In this document: piece by piece, positions 56,341 to 64,000 of the stretch
Layout of the letters: each line of letters starts with the position of its first letter
How positions within the stretch are numbered: position 1 is the first letter of the stretch
Origin: Comamonas odontotermitis
Lineage (GTDB): Bacteria > Pseudomonadota > Gammaproteobacteria > Burkholderiales > Burkholderiaceae_C
DNA length: 64,000 nt
Assembly: GCF_020080045.1 (NCBI RefSeq)
Contig: NZ_CP083451.1
Location: 1,860,001-1,924,000 of the forward strand
Reading direction: 5' to 3'
The notes under the pieces: generated by a model
Seen by the model: the letters and a program-made list of their open reading frames with translations, nothing else
Database searches by the model: none
What the model was told of the DNA's origin: nothing
Position numbers and translations under genes: made by a program

Positions 56341-57237
56341 TCAGGGTTTCGACCCCAGGCCTTCGGAGATAAGCCATTGGAATACCTGCGAGACGATGGG
56401 AGAACGCGTCTGCCCCGCAACCCCTGACAGCCACCAGGTTGCCCCGGGCAGACGAGGGTACTGCTCAAGAATCTGCAACTGGCCGCGCACGAGGCTGGCA
56501 TCGACGAGCAGGCGCGGCAGACAGGCGATTCCCCGACCCTCCAGAATGGCGTCCAGCACGAGGCGCGGGTCGTCATAGATGGCACGCTTGCGAAAGTGCG
56601 CGAGCGGCCCCAGAAAGACCGCGGCCGTTGCCTCGCCGGTCAGGCTCTCTTCCAGGCAGATCAGATCGGCGTGCAGATGGTGTTGGGCCTGCGCAAGAGG
56701 GGCAAGTTTCCCAGCCAGGTCGGTATTCGCCACCAGTACCCATTCGTCCTGCAGGAATGGTCTTTCATCCAGGCCCGCCTGCTGAAGCGGCCTGTCACTG
56801 ATGGCGATATCGACATCGATTTCATCGACAAACCGGGCGCTTTCGTCCACGGACAGCAGCAGGCACAACTGCGGGTGCCGGGCTTCCAGAGCGCGCAATC
56901 TCGGCTGCAGCCAGCCGTGCAGCAATGGCGCGGGGCAAACCAGCACCACCAGACCGGGATCCAGGTAGGTGCTGATCCGGCCCAGGCCGCTGCGCAGGAC
57001 GGTGAGTGTGCGTTGAACACTGCGCAGCAGCACCTCGCCAGCAACGGTCAGCTCCACACCACGGCCTGCGCGGCGAAACAGCGGTTGCATGATCTGCTCT
57101 TCCAACTGCTGCACCTGGTGACTGATGGCCGACTGTGTCACATGCAACTCGTCTGCCGCTCGCGAAAAACTGCCATGCCGGGCCGCCGCCTCAAAGCCCA
57201 TCAACAGTTTCAGCGAAGGGATACGATGTTCTGACAT
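56341..57237 (-). CDS. LysR-type transcriptional regulator, GcvA-like
   Basis: This is a 298-residue regulator. The DNA-binding domain reads MGFEAAARHGSFSRAADELH and VTQSAISHQVQQLEEQIMQP, like GcvA-type regulators, followed by the PBP2-type effector domain. The start at 57237 is chosen over a codon nine residues earlier. It is divergent from the two agmatine-deiminase-family genes, with 124 bp between, so it likely controls them. A 16-bp dyad just upstream is a candidate binding site. Confidence 0.92.
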   Translation of the reverse strand: MSEHRIPSLKLLMGFEAAARHGSFSRAADELHVTQSAISHQVQQLEEQIMQPLFRRAGRGVELTVAGEVLLRSVQRTLTVLRSGLGRISTYLDPGLVVLVCPAPLLHGWLQPRLRALEARHPQLCLLLSVDESARFVDEIDVDIAISDRPLQQAGLDERPFLQDEWVLVANTDLAGKLAPLAQAQHHLHADLICLEESLTGEATAAVFLGPLAHFRKRAIYDDPRLVLDAILEGRGIACLPRLLVDASLVRGQLQILEQYPRLPGATWWLSGVAGQTRSPIVSQVFQWLISEGLGSKP

Positions 57238-57250
57238 ATGAGAAAAATTA

Positions 57251-57266
57251 ATTTGCTGAGGCAAAT
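57251..57266. promoter_or_regulatory. Candidate LysR-box dyad
   Basis: ATTTGC-TGAG-GCAAAT is a perfect dyad that fits the T-N11-A rule of LysR operators. It starts 14 bp from the regulator ATG and 96 bp before the first deiminase gene, in a visibly A+T rich spacer. Confidence 0.5.
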
Positions 57267-57361
57267 ATTATCATTTGATCTCATATCTTGATCCATCCAC
57301 AATGCGACCAGCCTGATGCGGAAGGGATTTCCGTATCGATTCTGTAAGCGGACAAGGATGG

Positions 57362-58531
57362 ATGATGAGGACACGTCGATATTTCATGCGCCATTGCGCA
57401 GCGGGGGGCAGCGCGATTGCGGTAGGCAGCTTGCTGACCGCCTGTGGTGGCGGTGACGCGGGAGAGGTTGAAGCTCGGCCCCCTGCGGACAGCAGCAATG
57501 CCCACGGTCAGGGCGAGCAGGACCCAGCCAACGGCTGGCGCATGCCCGATGAGGCAGAAGCCCACAAGGCGACGTGGATGGCTTTCGGCGCCTCGGATGC
57601 CATCTGGTCACGTGCGCAAGTGCCACAGGTGCAACTGGCGCTGGCGCGCATTGCCAATGCCATTGCTGCCCATGAGCCTGTCAACATGCTGGTGCGACAG
57701 GCGGAAATGGACAGCGCACGTCAAATGCTCGATGCGCGTGTCGTGCTCATTCCCGCCCAGATGGACGACCTGTGGATGCGCGATACCGGCCCCGTCTTTG
57801 TACGCAAGCAAAACGGCGAGCGGGCCTGCGTCAAGTTCAATTTCAACGGCTGGGGCAAAAAGCAGCAATCCGGCTTTGACAGCAAGGTGGCCGATGAAGT
57901 CAGCGCCAAGGCGCAACTGCCGCTGCTTGCCACGCGTCTGGTGCTGGAAGGTGGGGCGCTGGAGGTCGATGGCAAGGGCACGGCCATCATCACCGAGAGC
58001 TGTGTGCTCAATGACAACCGCAACCCAGGCTGGAGCAAGGCCGACTGCGAAGCGGAGCTGCGCCGTTTGCTGGGTATTCGCAAGGTGATCTGGTTGCCGG
58101 GAATCAAGAATCGGGACATTACCGATGCGCACACGGACTTCTATGCCCGCTTTGTGCGGCCAGGCGTGGTCGTGGCGCACCGGGAGATGCATCCGGACTC
58201 CTACGACTATGCGTTGACCCGGCGGCATCTGGATATCTTGCGCAGTGCCACCGATGCGGACAACCAGCCGCTGCAGATCGTGGTCATCGACGGTCCTGAG
58301 CAGATCCGGCCTGGAAACAATCCGAATACCTTCGCTGCAGGCTACATCAACTACTATGCGACCAGCAGCGCCATTTTTCTGCCGGAGTTCGGGGATGTGA
58401 TTGCGGATGCTGGCGCCAAGGCGATGTACATGCAGTTGTATCCAGGGCGTGAGGTGATCCAGATCAATATCGACCCCATCGCCGCTGGCGGAGGTGGCAT
58501 TCATTGCACCACCCAGCAAGAAGTCATCTAA
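57362..58531 (+). CDS. Agmatine deiminase family protein, exported lipoprotein (copy 1)
   Basis: This is a 389-residue guanidino-group-modifying enzyme of the agmatine deiminase/peptidylarginine deiminase fold. Active-site segments are DDLWMRDTGPVFV, FNFNGWG, LEGGALEVDGKGT, DAHTDFYARF and the catalytic Cys in GGGGIHCTTQQ. The N-terminus has a Tat-like motif TRRYFMR followed by a lipobox LLTAC, so the protein should be exported and lipid-anchored. Cytoplasmic AguA lacks this. About 35 low-complexity residues separate the anchor from the enzyme. The substrate may be agmatine or a related extracellular guanidino compound. Confidence 0.88.
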   Translation: MMRTRRYFMRHCAAGGSAIAVGSLLTACGGGDAGEVEARPPADSSNAHGQGEQDPANGWRMPDEAEAHKATWMAFGASDAIWSRAQVPQVQLALARIANAIAAHEPVNMLVRQAEMDSARQMLDARVVLIPAQMDDLWMRDTGPVFVRKQNGERACVKFNFNGWGKKQQSGFDSKVADEVSAKAQLPLLATRLVLEGGALEVDGKGTAIITESCVLNDNRNPGWSKADCEAELRRLLGIRKVIWLPGIKNRDITDAHTDFYARFVRPGVVVAHREMHPDSYDYALTRRHLDILRSATDADNQPLQIVVIDGPEQIRPGNNPNTFAAGYINYYATSSAIFLPEFGDVIADAGAKAMYMQLYPGREVIQINIDPIAAGGGGIHCTTQQEVI

Positions 58532-58555
58532 GAACCTGTTCAAAGAGAGAACAAC

Positions 58556-59647
58556 ATGCAAAGACGACAACTTCTTTCGGCAACCATGGGGCTGGTGGCA
58601 GGTACCACGGTGGGCCTGCCAGCTTTTTCTGCCCCTGCTGCCAATGCCGGATGGCGCATGCCGGACGAAGGGGAACGCCACACGGCGACCTGGATGGCTT
58701 TTGGTGCCAATGATGAGGTGTGGGGCAGGCGGCTGAAATCAGGGGCGCAGGCCAATCTGGCGCGTATCGCACAAGCCATCGCCAGCGTCGAGCCCGTGCA
58801 CATGCTGGTCAACGAGCAGGATTACGACCTGGCCGCGCGGCTGTGCGGCAACAAGGTCAACCTGGTGGTGCAACCCATTGATGACCTGTGGATGCGCGAT
58901 ACCGGACCGGTCTTCGTGAAAAATGCAGGCGGCGCGTTCTCAGGCGTGAACTTCAACTTCAATGGCTGGGGCAGAAAGCAGGAACACAGGGATGACGCGC
59001 GGGTCGCTGGCTTCGTCGCCGGCAGAGCTGGTGTCCCCATTCTGAAAAGCACCCTGGTGCTGGAAGGCGGCGGTATCGAAGTCGACGGCCAGGGAACGGC
59101 CATCATCACGGAAAGCTGTGTGTTGAACCCCAACCGCAACCCCGGCGTCAGCAAGGCGCAGTGCGAGCAGGAGCTGCAACGGGTACTGGGTATCGAGAAG
59201 GTCATCTGGCTGCCCGGCATTGCCGGCCGAGACATCACCGATGGCCACACGGATTTCTATGCCCGATTCTGTGCGCCCGGGGTAGTGGTTGCGGGTTTTG
59301 AGAGCGACACCTCATCGCCGGAACATGCGATCACCCAGCGCCATCTCGATATCCTGCGCAAGGCCACGGACGTGCGTGGCAGCCAGTTGAAGGTGGTGCG
59401 CATGCCAGGGCCCGATTACGTGCGACCGCAATATGAAAACAAGGACTTCGCTGCCGGGTACATCAATTTCTACGTGTGCAATGGAGCGGTGATCAGCCCC
59501 GAATTCGGCCACGCGCAGGCCGACCGCAACACCAAAGCCATCCTGCGCGAGCAGTTTCCCGGGCGCGAGATCGTGCAACTCAATATCGACGCCATTGCCG
59601 CCGGTGGTGGAGGGATTCACTGCACCACGCAGCAGCAGCCAGCCTGA
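58556..59647 (+). CDS. Agmatine deiminase family protein, exported (copy 2)
   Basis: This is a 363-residue paralogue of the preceding gene, 24 bp downstream. It keeps the same motifs: DDLWMRDTGPVFV, FNFNGWG, LEGGGIEVDGQGT, DGHTDFYARF and GGGGIHCTTQQ. The N-terminus MQRRQLLSATMGLVAGTTVG has twin arginines and a hydrophobic stretch ending near FSAPA, consistent with Tat export but without a lipobox. Tandem duplication with different anchoring is inferred. A hairpin terminator overlaps its end. Confidence 0.88.
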   Translation: MQRRQLLSATMGLVAGTTVGLPAFSAPAANAGWRMPDEGERHTATWMAFGANDEVWGRRLKSGAQANLARIAQAIASVEPVHMLVNEQDYDLAARLCGNKVNLVVQPIDDLWMRDTGPVFVKNAGGAFSGVNFNFNGWGRKQEHRDDARVAGFVAGRAGVPILKSTLVLEGGGIEVDGQGTAIITESCVLNPNRNPGVSKAQCEQELQRVLGIEKVIWLPGIAGRDITDGHTDFYARFCAPGVVVAGFESDTSSPEHAITQRHLDILRKATDVRGSQLKVVRMPGPDYVRPQYENKDFAAGYINFYVCNGAVISPEFGHAQADRNTKAILREQFPGREIVQLNIDAIAAGGGGIHCTTQQQPA

Positions 59648-59667
59648 GAACGCAAACACGTTCTCAG
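59644..59667 (+). terminator. Hairpin at the end of the deiminase pair
   Basis: CTGAGAACG (59644-59652), loop CAAACA and CGTTCTCAG (59659-59667). It starts within the stop codon of copy 2. It lacks a T run. Its AAACACGTTCT portion matches part of the MITE-like end at 1021-1038. Confidence 0.55.
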
Positions 59668-59680
59668 AATTCGTCCGTGC

Positions 59681-60373
59681 TCAGGCAGCAGTAGCCACTG
59701 CCGCTTCGTCGATCAGCGCGGCGACATCCACGGGCAAGGAGGCAAGGGATGCGTGGCTTGCATTGAGCGTCACCACCTTGCGGGCATTCATGCGGGCTGA
59801 CATCCATTTCTGGTTTTCGGGGGCAATCATGTGATCCTGGCTGGAGACCTGGTACCAGGAGGGTTTGTGCTTCCAGGCGGGGGCGGTCACGGGGTCGCCA
59901 AAAGTCTTTGCCAGCGGCGCTTTCTGGGTCACGGCCATCACCAGGCCTTCTTCTGCGGAAAGATCCTGGCAGAAGCTCTCATGGAACTTGTCAGCCTTCA
60001 GCCACAGATAGCCATCGCTGTCAGGCGCCAGATTCGGCGCTGCCGCGGGCAGGTGCTGCTGCGTGATGCCGCCCGGGCTCTCTCCGGCATCGGGGGCAAA
60101 TGCCGCAATGTAGACCAGCGCCTTCACATCGGGATGATTGCCTGCCTCGCTGATGACTGCGCCCCCATACGAGTGGCCCACGAGCACCACCGGGCCATTG
60201 ACCTGCGCAATCATCTTGCGTGTTCTTTCCGCATCATCGGCAAGGGAGGTCAATGGGTTTTCCACTGCGCGGATGTCCGTGTAACCACGCCTGCTCAGTT
60301 CAAGTATCACCTTGGCCCAATGGGCGGCACCGCCCCAGAAACCGTGCACTAGTATGACCGTTGGTTTGCTCAT
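59681..60373 (-). CDS. Alpha/beta hydrolase
   Basis: This is a 230-residue alpha/beta hydrolase: oxyanion-hole segment VILVHGFWGGAAHW, nucleophile elbow VLVGHSYGGAVI with Ser, a cap region, then acid region (QDHMIAPENQKWM) and His in LNASHASLASLP. These features match the small esterase-like group containing salicylate-ester and EstC-like proteins. No signal peptide is seen; the frame is open 59 codons further upstream, but MSKPTVILVHG is the natural start. Convergent with the deiminase pair. Confidence 0.85.
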   Translation of the reverse strand: MSKPTVILVHGFWGGAAHWAKVILELSRRGYTDIRAVENPLTSLADDAERTRKMIAQVNGPVVLVGHSYGGAVISEAGNHPDVKALVYIAAFAPDAGESPGGITQQHLPAAAPNLAPDSDGYLWLKADKFHESFCQDLSAEEGLVMAVTQKAPLAKTFGDPVTAPAWKHKPSWYQVSSQDHMIAPENQKWMSARMNARKVVTLNASHASLASLPVDVAALIDEAAVATAA

Positions 60374-60540
60374 GGCGCTATCTCTCCATTTCACTCGGGT
60401 GACCTGGGTTGGTGGAGGCTCTGGCACTGACGCGTACCCAGCATGCACGTCAGAACAGCCGCGAATGTCAGGCCCCATGATGGATGGACAGTGGCACCAG
60501 GTCAACTCAGCGCGGGGACCCAGGCAAGTATTGGGGCAAA

Positions 60541-60562
60541 AGAAAACCACCCGAAGGTGGTT
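60541..60562 (-). terminator. Terminator of the IPTL-CTERM gene
   Basis: On the minus strand AACCACC (60562-60556), loop TTCG and GGTGGTT (60551-60545) are followed by TTCTTTT. It lies directly after the stop codon of the surface-protein gene. Confidence 0.85.
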
Positions 60563-60568
60563 GTCGTT

Positions 60569-61741
60569 TCAGACGGATTGCCTGCGGATTGCGGCGATGC
60601 CCAGCAGGGCAAGCAAAGCAGCCATTCCCATCAAAGCCCACTCGCCCAGCGTTGGAACATTGGCGGGTTGTGCAGGCGGCTTGGGAGGGGCGATGATCTT
60701 GCCGGATGCCGCACTGCAGGTTTCCGTACCTGGTGATGTGCCGGTCTTTGCGGCCGGGGTCACGCAGTAGTAGAGGTACATATCCGCATCAGCGGCCTGC
60801 AGCGTGTACGACGTGCTTGCAGCTGCGCCGCCCGTAGAGCCACTGGCGACGGTGGTGCCGTCGCCGGAGCTGGCAATCGATGCATTGGGGCTGGTGACGA
60901 ACTTGTAGGTGGTTCCTGCAGGATCTTCCACATCCGACTCGGTGTCCGCATAGGTGTAGGTTCCCGTCATGGTGGAGCCGACCTGGGTGGCTCCCGAGAT
61001 AGCGGGCACTGCAGTGGGTGCAACATTCGGGGCACATGCATTGGTGCCGGAGATGGCTGCGGCAAATCCCATGAAGTTCGGGCTGCTCTTGACGTAGACG
61101 GTGAGAGTGTTGGCGCCGGGCTGCCAGTCGGGCGAGGCCATGCTGGCAATCGTCAGCCAGCGGCCGGTGCCAAATCCGTTGTAGTTGAACTGGTTGGTTC
61201 CGCCGGCTTGTGGCAGACCCCAGGTACCGGCCCCACGCGCGAGCTGTGATTTGCCGTTGATGAAGATATCGACGACGGAGTTGTCTGCGCTGTAGGTCAT
61301 TGAGGGCTGAAAGCTGCCCAGAGAGACGGTGGATGCAAGATTGAACTGCACCTGAAAGAGCCCATCGATGTTGCCGAAGTTCGAGCCATCGGTGTAGGGT
61401 TGGCTGCCAAAGGCATCCATGCCGATCCATTTGGCGGTGCTGCTGTTGGCAGGCGTACTGCTCCAGCTTGCTGTAGGGGCGGTCACCAGCTTCGCATCAC
61501 CAAATGCACCCCAGTTGGCGGGATCGCTGCCAGAGTACGTGCGTAGGTATTGAAACTTCCAGTTCAGGTCTGTCGCAGGGTCGCCTGCACTGGTCTGTCC
61601 CGTGTTGAGTTGCGCAACCGAATTGGGCTTGCAGTCGATCGTCGGCAGAACCTGGGCTTGAACCTGCCCGGCAAACCAGAGGCCCGCCAGCAGAGATGAG
61701 GCGGCCCATCTGGCGCTAGTCAATTTTTTGATTTGCGACAT
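60569..61741 (-). CDS. IPTL-CTERM sorted surface/exported protein
   Basis: This is a 390-residue exported protein. The signal peptide MSQIKKLTSARWAASSLLAG ends near VQAQ. A beta-rich domain of about 200 residues follows (WKFQYLRTYSGSDPANWGAF, GTGRWLTIASMASPDWQPGA); it looks like a lectin- or galactose-binding-type fold, but that is a guess. Then a region GATQVGSTMTGTYTYADTES recalls bacterial surface-protein repeats. The C-terminus is VPTLGEWALMGMAALLALLG followed by IAAIRRQSV, which is the IPTL-CTERM sorting signal read by exosortase-like proteases. No exosortase gene is in the window. Confidence 0.85.
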   Translation of the reverse strand: MSQIKKLTSARWAASSLLAGLWFAGQVQAQVLPTIDCKPNSVAQLNTGQTSAGDPATDLNWKFQYLRTYSGSDPANWGAFGDAKLVTAPTASWSSTPANSSTAKWIGMDAFGSQPYTDGSNFGNIDGLFQVQFNLASTVSLGSFQPSMTYSADNSVVDIFINGKSQLARGAGTWGLPQAGGTNQFNYNGFGTGRWLTIASMASPDWQPGANTLTVYVKSSPNFMGFAAAISGTNACAPNVAPTAVPAISGATQVGSTMTGTYTYADTESDVEDPAGTTYKFVTSPNASIASSGDGTTVASGSTGGAAASTSYTLQAADADMYLYYCVTPAAKTGTSPGTETCSAASGKIIAPPKPPAQPANVPTLGEWALMGMAALLALLGIAAIRRQSV

Positions 61742-62172
61742 TTATAGCCTTTTTCTATTAAAAACAAAAAATCATTCTAATAATAAATTGGAGGAATTTA
61801 TCAATGAAATCAAATCAATTCTTAACGGCTAAGCTGGAATGGCCAACGCAGCCTGCACTGGAGCGGACGAAGTGGGGGGGGCTGCAGCGTTGCCGTTGAA
61901 TGCCACTTCTGCAATGGGGCACCATTACCCGGGGTGGAGCCTGTGAGTGCTCCGTTTTACATAGCGTAAGGCACAAATCGTTTGTGCACTGGAGGGCGAA
62001 ACACGCTTGCATCGCAAAAAGCGGATGCCATTAGCTGTTGCCAGCCAGACGGGCTTCACGGCACACCTGCCGGCGCAGTTGTGAGGGGCAAAAGCCCATT
62101 CGTGTCCTACGCGGGCAAAAGCGAAGGCGCACTAGGATCTGGTGTCTGCTTGCAACTGGAGGGCACTGCGCC
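61742..62172. other. Divergent intergenic region between the IPTL-CTERM and mgtC genes
   Basis: The first 90 bases are strongly A+T rich and should hold the promoter of the IPTL-CTERM gene. The remainder includes a small plus-strand frame with a good ribosome site at 61804, an eight-G run at 61875-61882, and the mgtC upstream region. No repeat was recognised. Confidence 0.45.
61804..61899 (+). CDS. Candidate small ORF with strong ribosome site and G8 tract
   Basis: A 31-codon frame starts MKSNQFLTAKLEWPTQ and has GGAGG nine bases before the ATG. Codons 25-27 fall on a run of eight G residues. Loss of one G would extend the frame to about 63 codons. The peptide is not recognised. It might be a remnant of a truncated gene, a phase-variable frame or chance. 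Confidence 0.3.
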   Translation: MKSNQFLTAKLEWPTQPALERTKWGGLQRCR

Positions 62173-62676
62173 ATGAACCCCACCGATTCTGCTGTCTCCG
62201 TGATCTGGAACACGATTGCCAAGGAGCTGTCCGACCTGCCCGACCTGGAGCAGGCGACACGCATTGTCTTCAAGCTGGTACTGGCGGCGCTGTTGGGCGG
62301 TCTGCTGGGGTTTGAGCGTGAAGCCAGTGGCAAGGCGGCGGGTTTGCGCACGCATATGCTGGTGGCCATGGGGGCTGCCATGTTTCTGGCGATTGCGCAG
62401 TTGCTGGGCGTGAATGCGCAGGAGTCCAGCCGGGTGATGCAGGGCGTGATTGCAGGCGTGGGCTTCTTGGGCGCAGGCGCGATCCTGAAATCGTCCAAAG
62501 GCGGCGAGGAAGATGTCAAGGGGCTCACGACAGCGGCTGGCATCTGGTTCACCGCCGCCATTGGCGTCGCCGTCGGTGTGGGCGAGGAGTCTGCCGCCAT
62601 CTTCTGTACGGTGATTGCGCTTATCGTGCTGATGGTGGTGCCCTGGCTCACCAAGGATCGTTGGTCCAAAAAATAG
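62173..62676 (+). CDS. MgtC/SapB family membrane protein
   Basis: This is a 167-residue inner-membrane protein, N-terminal MgtC domain only. It has four hydrophobic segments and the family signature LLGFEREASGKAAGLRTHML and GVIAGVGFLGAGAILKSSKG. MgtC-type proteins help survival at low magnesium or acid stress and modulate the F1Fo ATP synthase in Salmonella; here only the small SapB-like form is encoded. GGAGG lies 12 bases upstream. A truncated near-copy of its 5' end occurs at 63378. Confidence 0.9.
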   Translation: MNPTDSAVSVIWNTIAKELSDLPDLEQATRIVFKLVLAALLGGLLGFEREASGKAAGLRTHMLVAMGAAMFLAIAQLLGVNAQESSRVMQGVIAGVGFLGAGAILKSSKGGEEDVKGLTTAAGIWFTAAIGVAVGVGEESAAIFCTVIALIVLMVVPWLTKDRWSKK

Positions 62677-62939
62677 AGCGCTGGTTCAATTCATTAAGAT
62701 ATTAAATATATAGCAATCATGAATGTCTGATGGCAGCCGGGACAGTGGTTTCGCTGAGGTCGTGTTTCTCAAGCCTCCTTGGCCATGCATGGGTTTTCCG
62801 TGCAGTCAAGGCGAAATTGGCCTTCCTGCAGCAGCCGGTATTTTTCGCTGCAGTACATTCTGAGGCAGGGCTAGGTGCACCAGCTAGCTCCTTCAATATG
62901 GCGGATTGTGGGCTTGCCGGGTGAGGAGGATATTTCGCT

Positions 62940-63236
62940 ATGGGCTTCGTGATAGATCTGATTCTCGGTATTTTCGATTTTGTCGTGGATGTCCTGCTGT
63001 TCAGGCATTTGCGTGGCAAGGCAGGCCATGCCCCTCGCAGTGTGGCTGATGATGCCATGACCGTCGCGTACTTCGACTATGTGACGCTGGTATGGGTGGC
63101 ATTGGTCAGTGTCGGGTTGATGTTCCTTCTGATTTTTGCTTTCGATGTGCCGGTAGTCTGGGGCATCGGTATCGGCCTGGTCGTGGCTGCTGTCTGGGGA
63201 TGCCGAAAGTATTACCAGCTGATCCGGCAGGAATAG
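62940..63236 (+). CDS. Small membrane protein of unknown function
   Basis: This is a 98-residue protein with hydrophobic segments at about 4-21 (VIDLILGIFDFVVDVLLF) and two more at 48-67 and 70-86 (LVWVALVSVGLMFLLIFAFD, then VVWGIGIGLVVAAVWG). A charged loop with His/Arg follows the first. GAGGAGG about ten bases before ATG is a strong ribosome site. I do not recognise the family. It lies between mgtC and the broken mgtC copy. Confidence 0.7.
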   Translation: MGFVIDLILGIFDFVVDVLLFRHLRGKAGHAPRSVADDAMTVAYFDYVTLVWVALVSVGLMFLLIFAFDVPVVWGIGIGLVVAAVWGCRKYYQLIRQE

Positions 63237-63377
63237 CGATTGAGGTGATCGCGGCCGGAGTAATGCCCAGTACGTTGTGGCTGTAGGCATAGGGCGAAAG
63301 TGCATGGGTGACCAATGTGGGCGTCGGGGGCTGAACGCTAGGATCGGAGGCGATTCCACATAGCAGTGTGCTGCGCC

Positions 63378-63429
63378 ATGAACCCGTCTGATTCGGCTGT
63401 AGCCATTATCGGGATCACCATTGCCTAGG
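63378..63429 (+). pseudogene. 5' fragment of a second mgtC-like gene, cut by IS481-type element
   Basis: The fragment reads MNPSDSAVAIIGITIA and then stop; the intact mgtC at 62173 starts MNPTDSAVSVIWNTIA. The DNA around the two ATGs is also alike (CTGCGCCATGAACCC in both). Similarity stops exactly where the insertion sequence begins at 63430. The remainder of this copy, if it still exists, should be to the right of the window. Confidence 0.75.
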
Positions 63430-64000
63430 TGTATGGTCCCAGATTTTAATGGTGCAATCTTCTCTCATGAATGGAAGGAAGCACTATGGGCCAGGTTCTG
63501 CACGGCAGCGCCACAACGACGGAGGCGATCCGTCGAGCGATACAACATAGTCAAGAGAGCCTGAGAGCGCTTTCTGCACGCTATGGCATCAATCAGAAGA
63601 CGGTGGCGAAGTGGAAGAATCGGCCTTCGGTCACCGATCTGCCGACAGGGCCCAGGCAGCCGCGCTCCACCGTTTTGTCCGTTGAGGATGAGGCAGCGAT
63701 CGTCGCCTTTCGCAGGCATACCATGCTGCCGCTGGATGACTGTCTCTACGCGCTGCAGCCGACTATCCCGCATCTGACGCGCTCGTCTCTGCACCGCTGC
63801 TTGCAGCGGCACGGTATCTCGCGGCTGCCCGAGGTGCAGGGCGATAAGCCAGCCAAGAAGCGGTTCAAGAGCTACCCCATTGGCTACTTCCATGTCGACA
63901 TCGCCGAAGTGCAGACAGTCGAGGGCAAGCTCTATCTCTTCGTGGCCATCGACAGGACGTCCAAGTTCGCACTCACCGAACTCCATCCCTCGGCTGACAA
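63430..64000 (+). mobile_element. IS481-family insertion sequence (left part)
   Basis: The proposed left end, TGTATGGTCCCAGATTTTAA, starts at 63430 directly after the mgtC fragment. Transposase reads inward from 63486. The right end and the target duplication lie beyond the window. The end position is inferred from the loss of mgtC similarity and from the TG start, not from a matched inverted repeat. Confidence 0.8.
63486..64000 (+). CDS. IS481-family transposase, N-terminal part (cut by window edge)
   Basis: About 171 residues are visible. They begin MGQVLHGSATTTEAIRRAIQ with the helix-turn-helix SLRALSARYGINQKTVAKWK, a common opening of IS481 transposases. The DDE integrase core starts with the first catalytic Asp in YFHVDIAEVQTVEGKLYLFV and continues AIDRTSKFALTELHPSADK at the edge. 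The frame has no stop within the window, so it appears intact so far. It would move the element by DDE-type cut/copy chemistry. Confidence 0.93.
   Translation, partial: MGQVLHGSATTTEAIRRAIQHSQESLRALSARYGINQKTVAKWKNRPSVTDLPTGPRQPRSTVLSVEDEAAIVAFRRHTMLPLDDCLYALQPTIPHLTRSSLHRCLQRHGISRLPEVQGDKPAKKRFKSYPIGYFHVDIAEVQTVEGKLYLFVAIDRTSKFALTELHPSAD

Noticed and set aside
62730..62924. Plus-strand frame of 64 codons between mgtC and the small membrane protein
   Set aside because: No ribosome site, Cys/Phe-rich random-looking sequence, no recognisable family.

Overview
The window looks like chromosomal DNA of a betaproteobacterium of the Comamonadaceae (Comamonas, Delftia or Acidovorax type). The grounds are high G+C coding sequence, the block CTP synthase - KdsA - DUF1330 - enolase at the left edge, a complete Wsp chemosensory operon, DUF2889, 2CSK_N-type sensor kinase and COG4315 proteins, and many short ATAGC-type palindromes between genes. 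The assignment is an inference from gene content; no rRNA or tRNA gene is present to fix it.

Region 1 (1-12.2 kb) is mostly housekeeping on the minus strand: eno (cut by the left edge), a DUF1330 protein, kdsA and pyrG; then coaBC on plus; then an Ldh-family dehydrogenase, an aspartoacylase-like hydrolase, trmB, gluQRS and a TctD/TctE-like two-component pair. Region 2 (12.3-25.5 kb) has a NitT/TauT-type ABC transporter divergent from that pair, a 2H phosphoesterase, an FAD oxidoreductase, a LysR/pirin/DoxX cassette, trhO, a SulP transporter, a BON protein, an LD-carboxypeptidase with a histidine-rich N-terminus and a nucleotidyl cyclase fused to an FHA domain. Region 3 (25.5-37 kb) holds a thioredoxin-like protein, mobA, a duplicated secreted protein of unknown function, ppk2, moaA, DUF2889, an aldehyde dehydrogenase, ppa, an LhgO-like oxidase and a yqjD-yqjE-yqjK-like operon.

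Region 4 (37.1-43.8 kb) is a predicted nucleobase or nucleoside uptake and deamination operon: BMP-type binding protein, double ATPase, two permeases and a cytosine-deaminase-like amidohydrolase. It has a structured leader, and copies of one short palindromic repeat lie in its internal gaps. Region 5 (43.9-52.2 kb) is wspABCDEFR on the minus strand. It should make cyclic di-GMP in response to a surface signal. Its WspF has a receiver domain without a phosphoacceptor aspartate, and a 20-codon mini-ORF is coupled between wspD and wspE.

Region 6 (52.2-64 kb) is accessory in character: an AcfC-like binding protein, an ECF sigma/anti-sigma/secreted-protein operon with a recognisable ECF-type promoter, a LysR regulator divergent from two tandem exported agmatine-deiminase-family proteins, an alpha/beta hydrolase, an IPTL-CTERM surface protein, an mgtC-like gene, a small membrane protein, and a second mgtC 5' end broken by an IS481-family element that runs off the right edge.

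The observations I rate highest are the ATAGC-N4-AGCGCTT repeats concentrated in the nucleobase operon, the degenerate WspF receiver, the wspD/wspE mini-ORF, the mgtC'::IS481 junction and the duplicated secreted protein.
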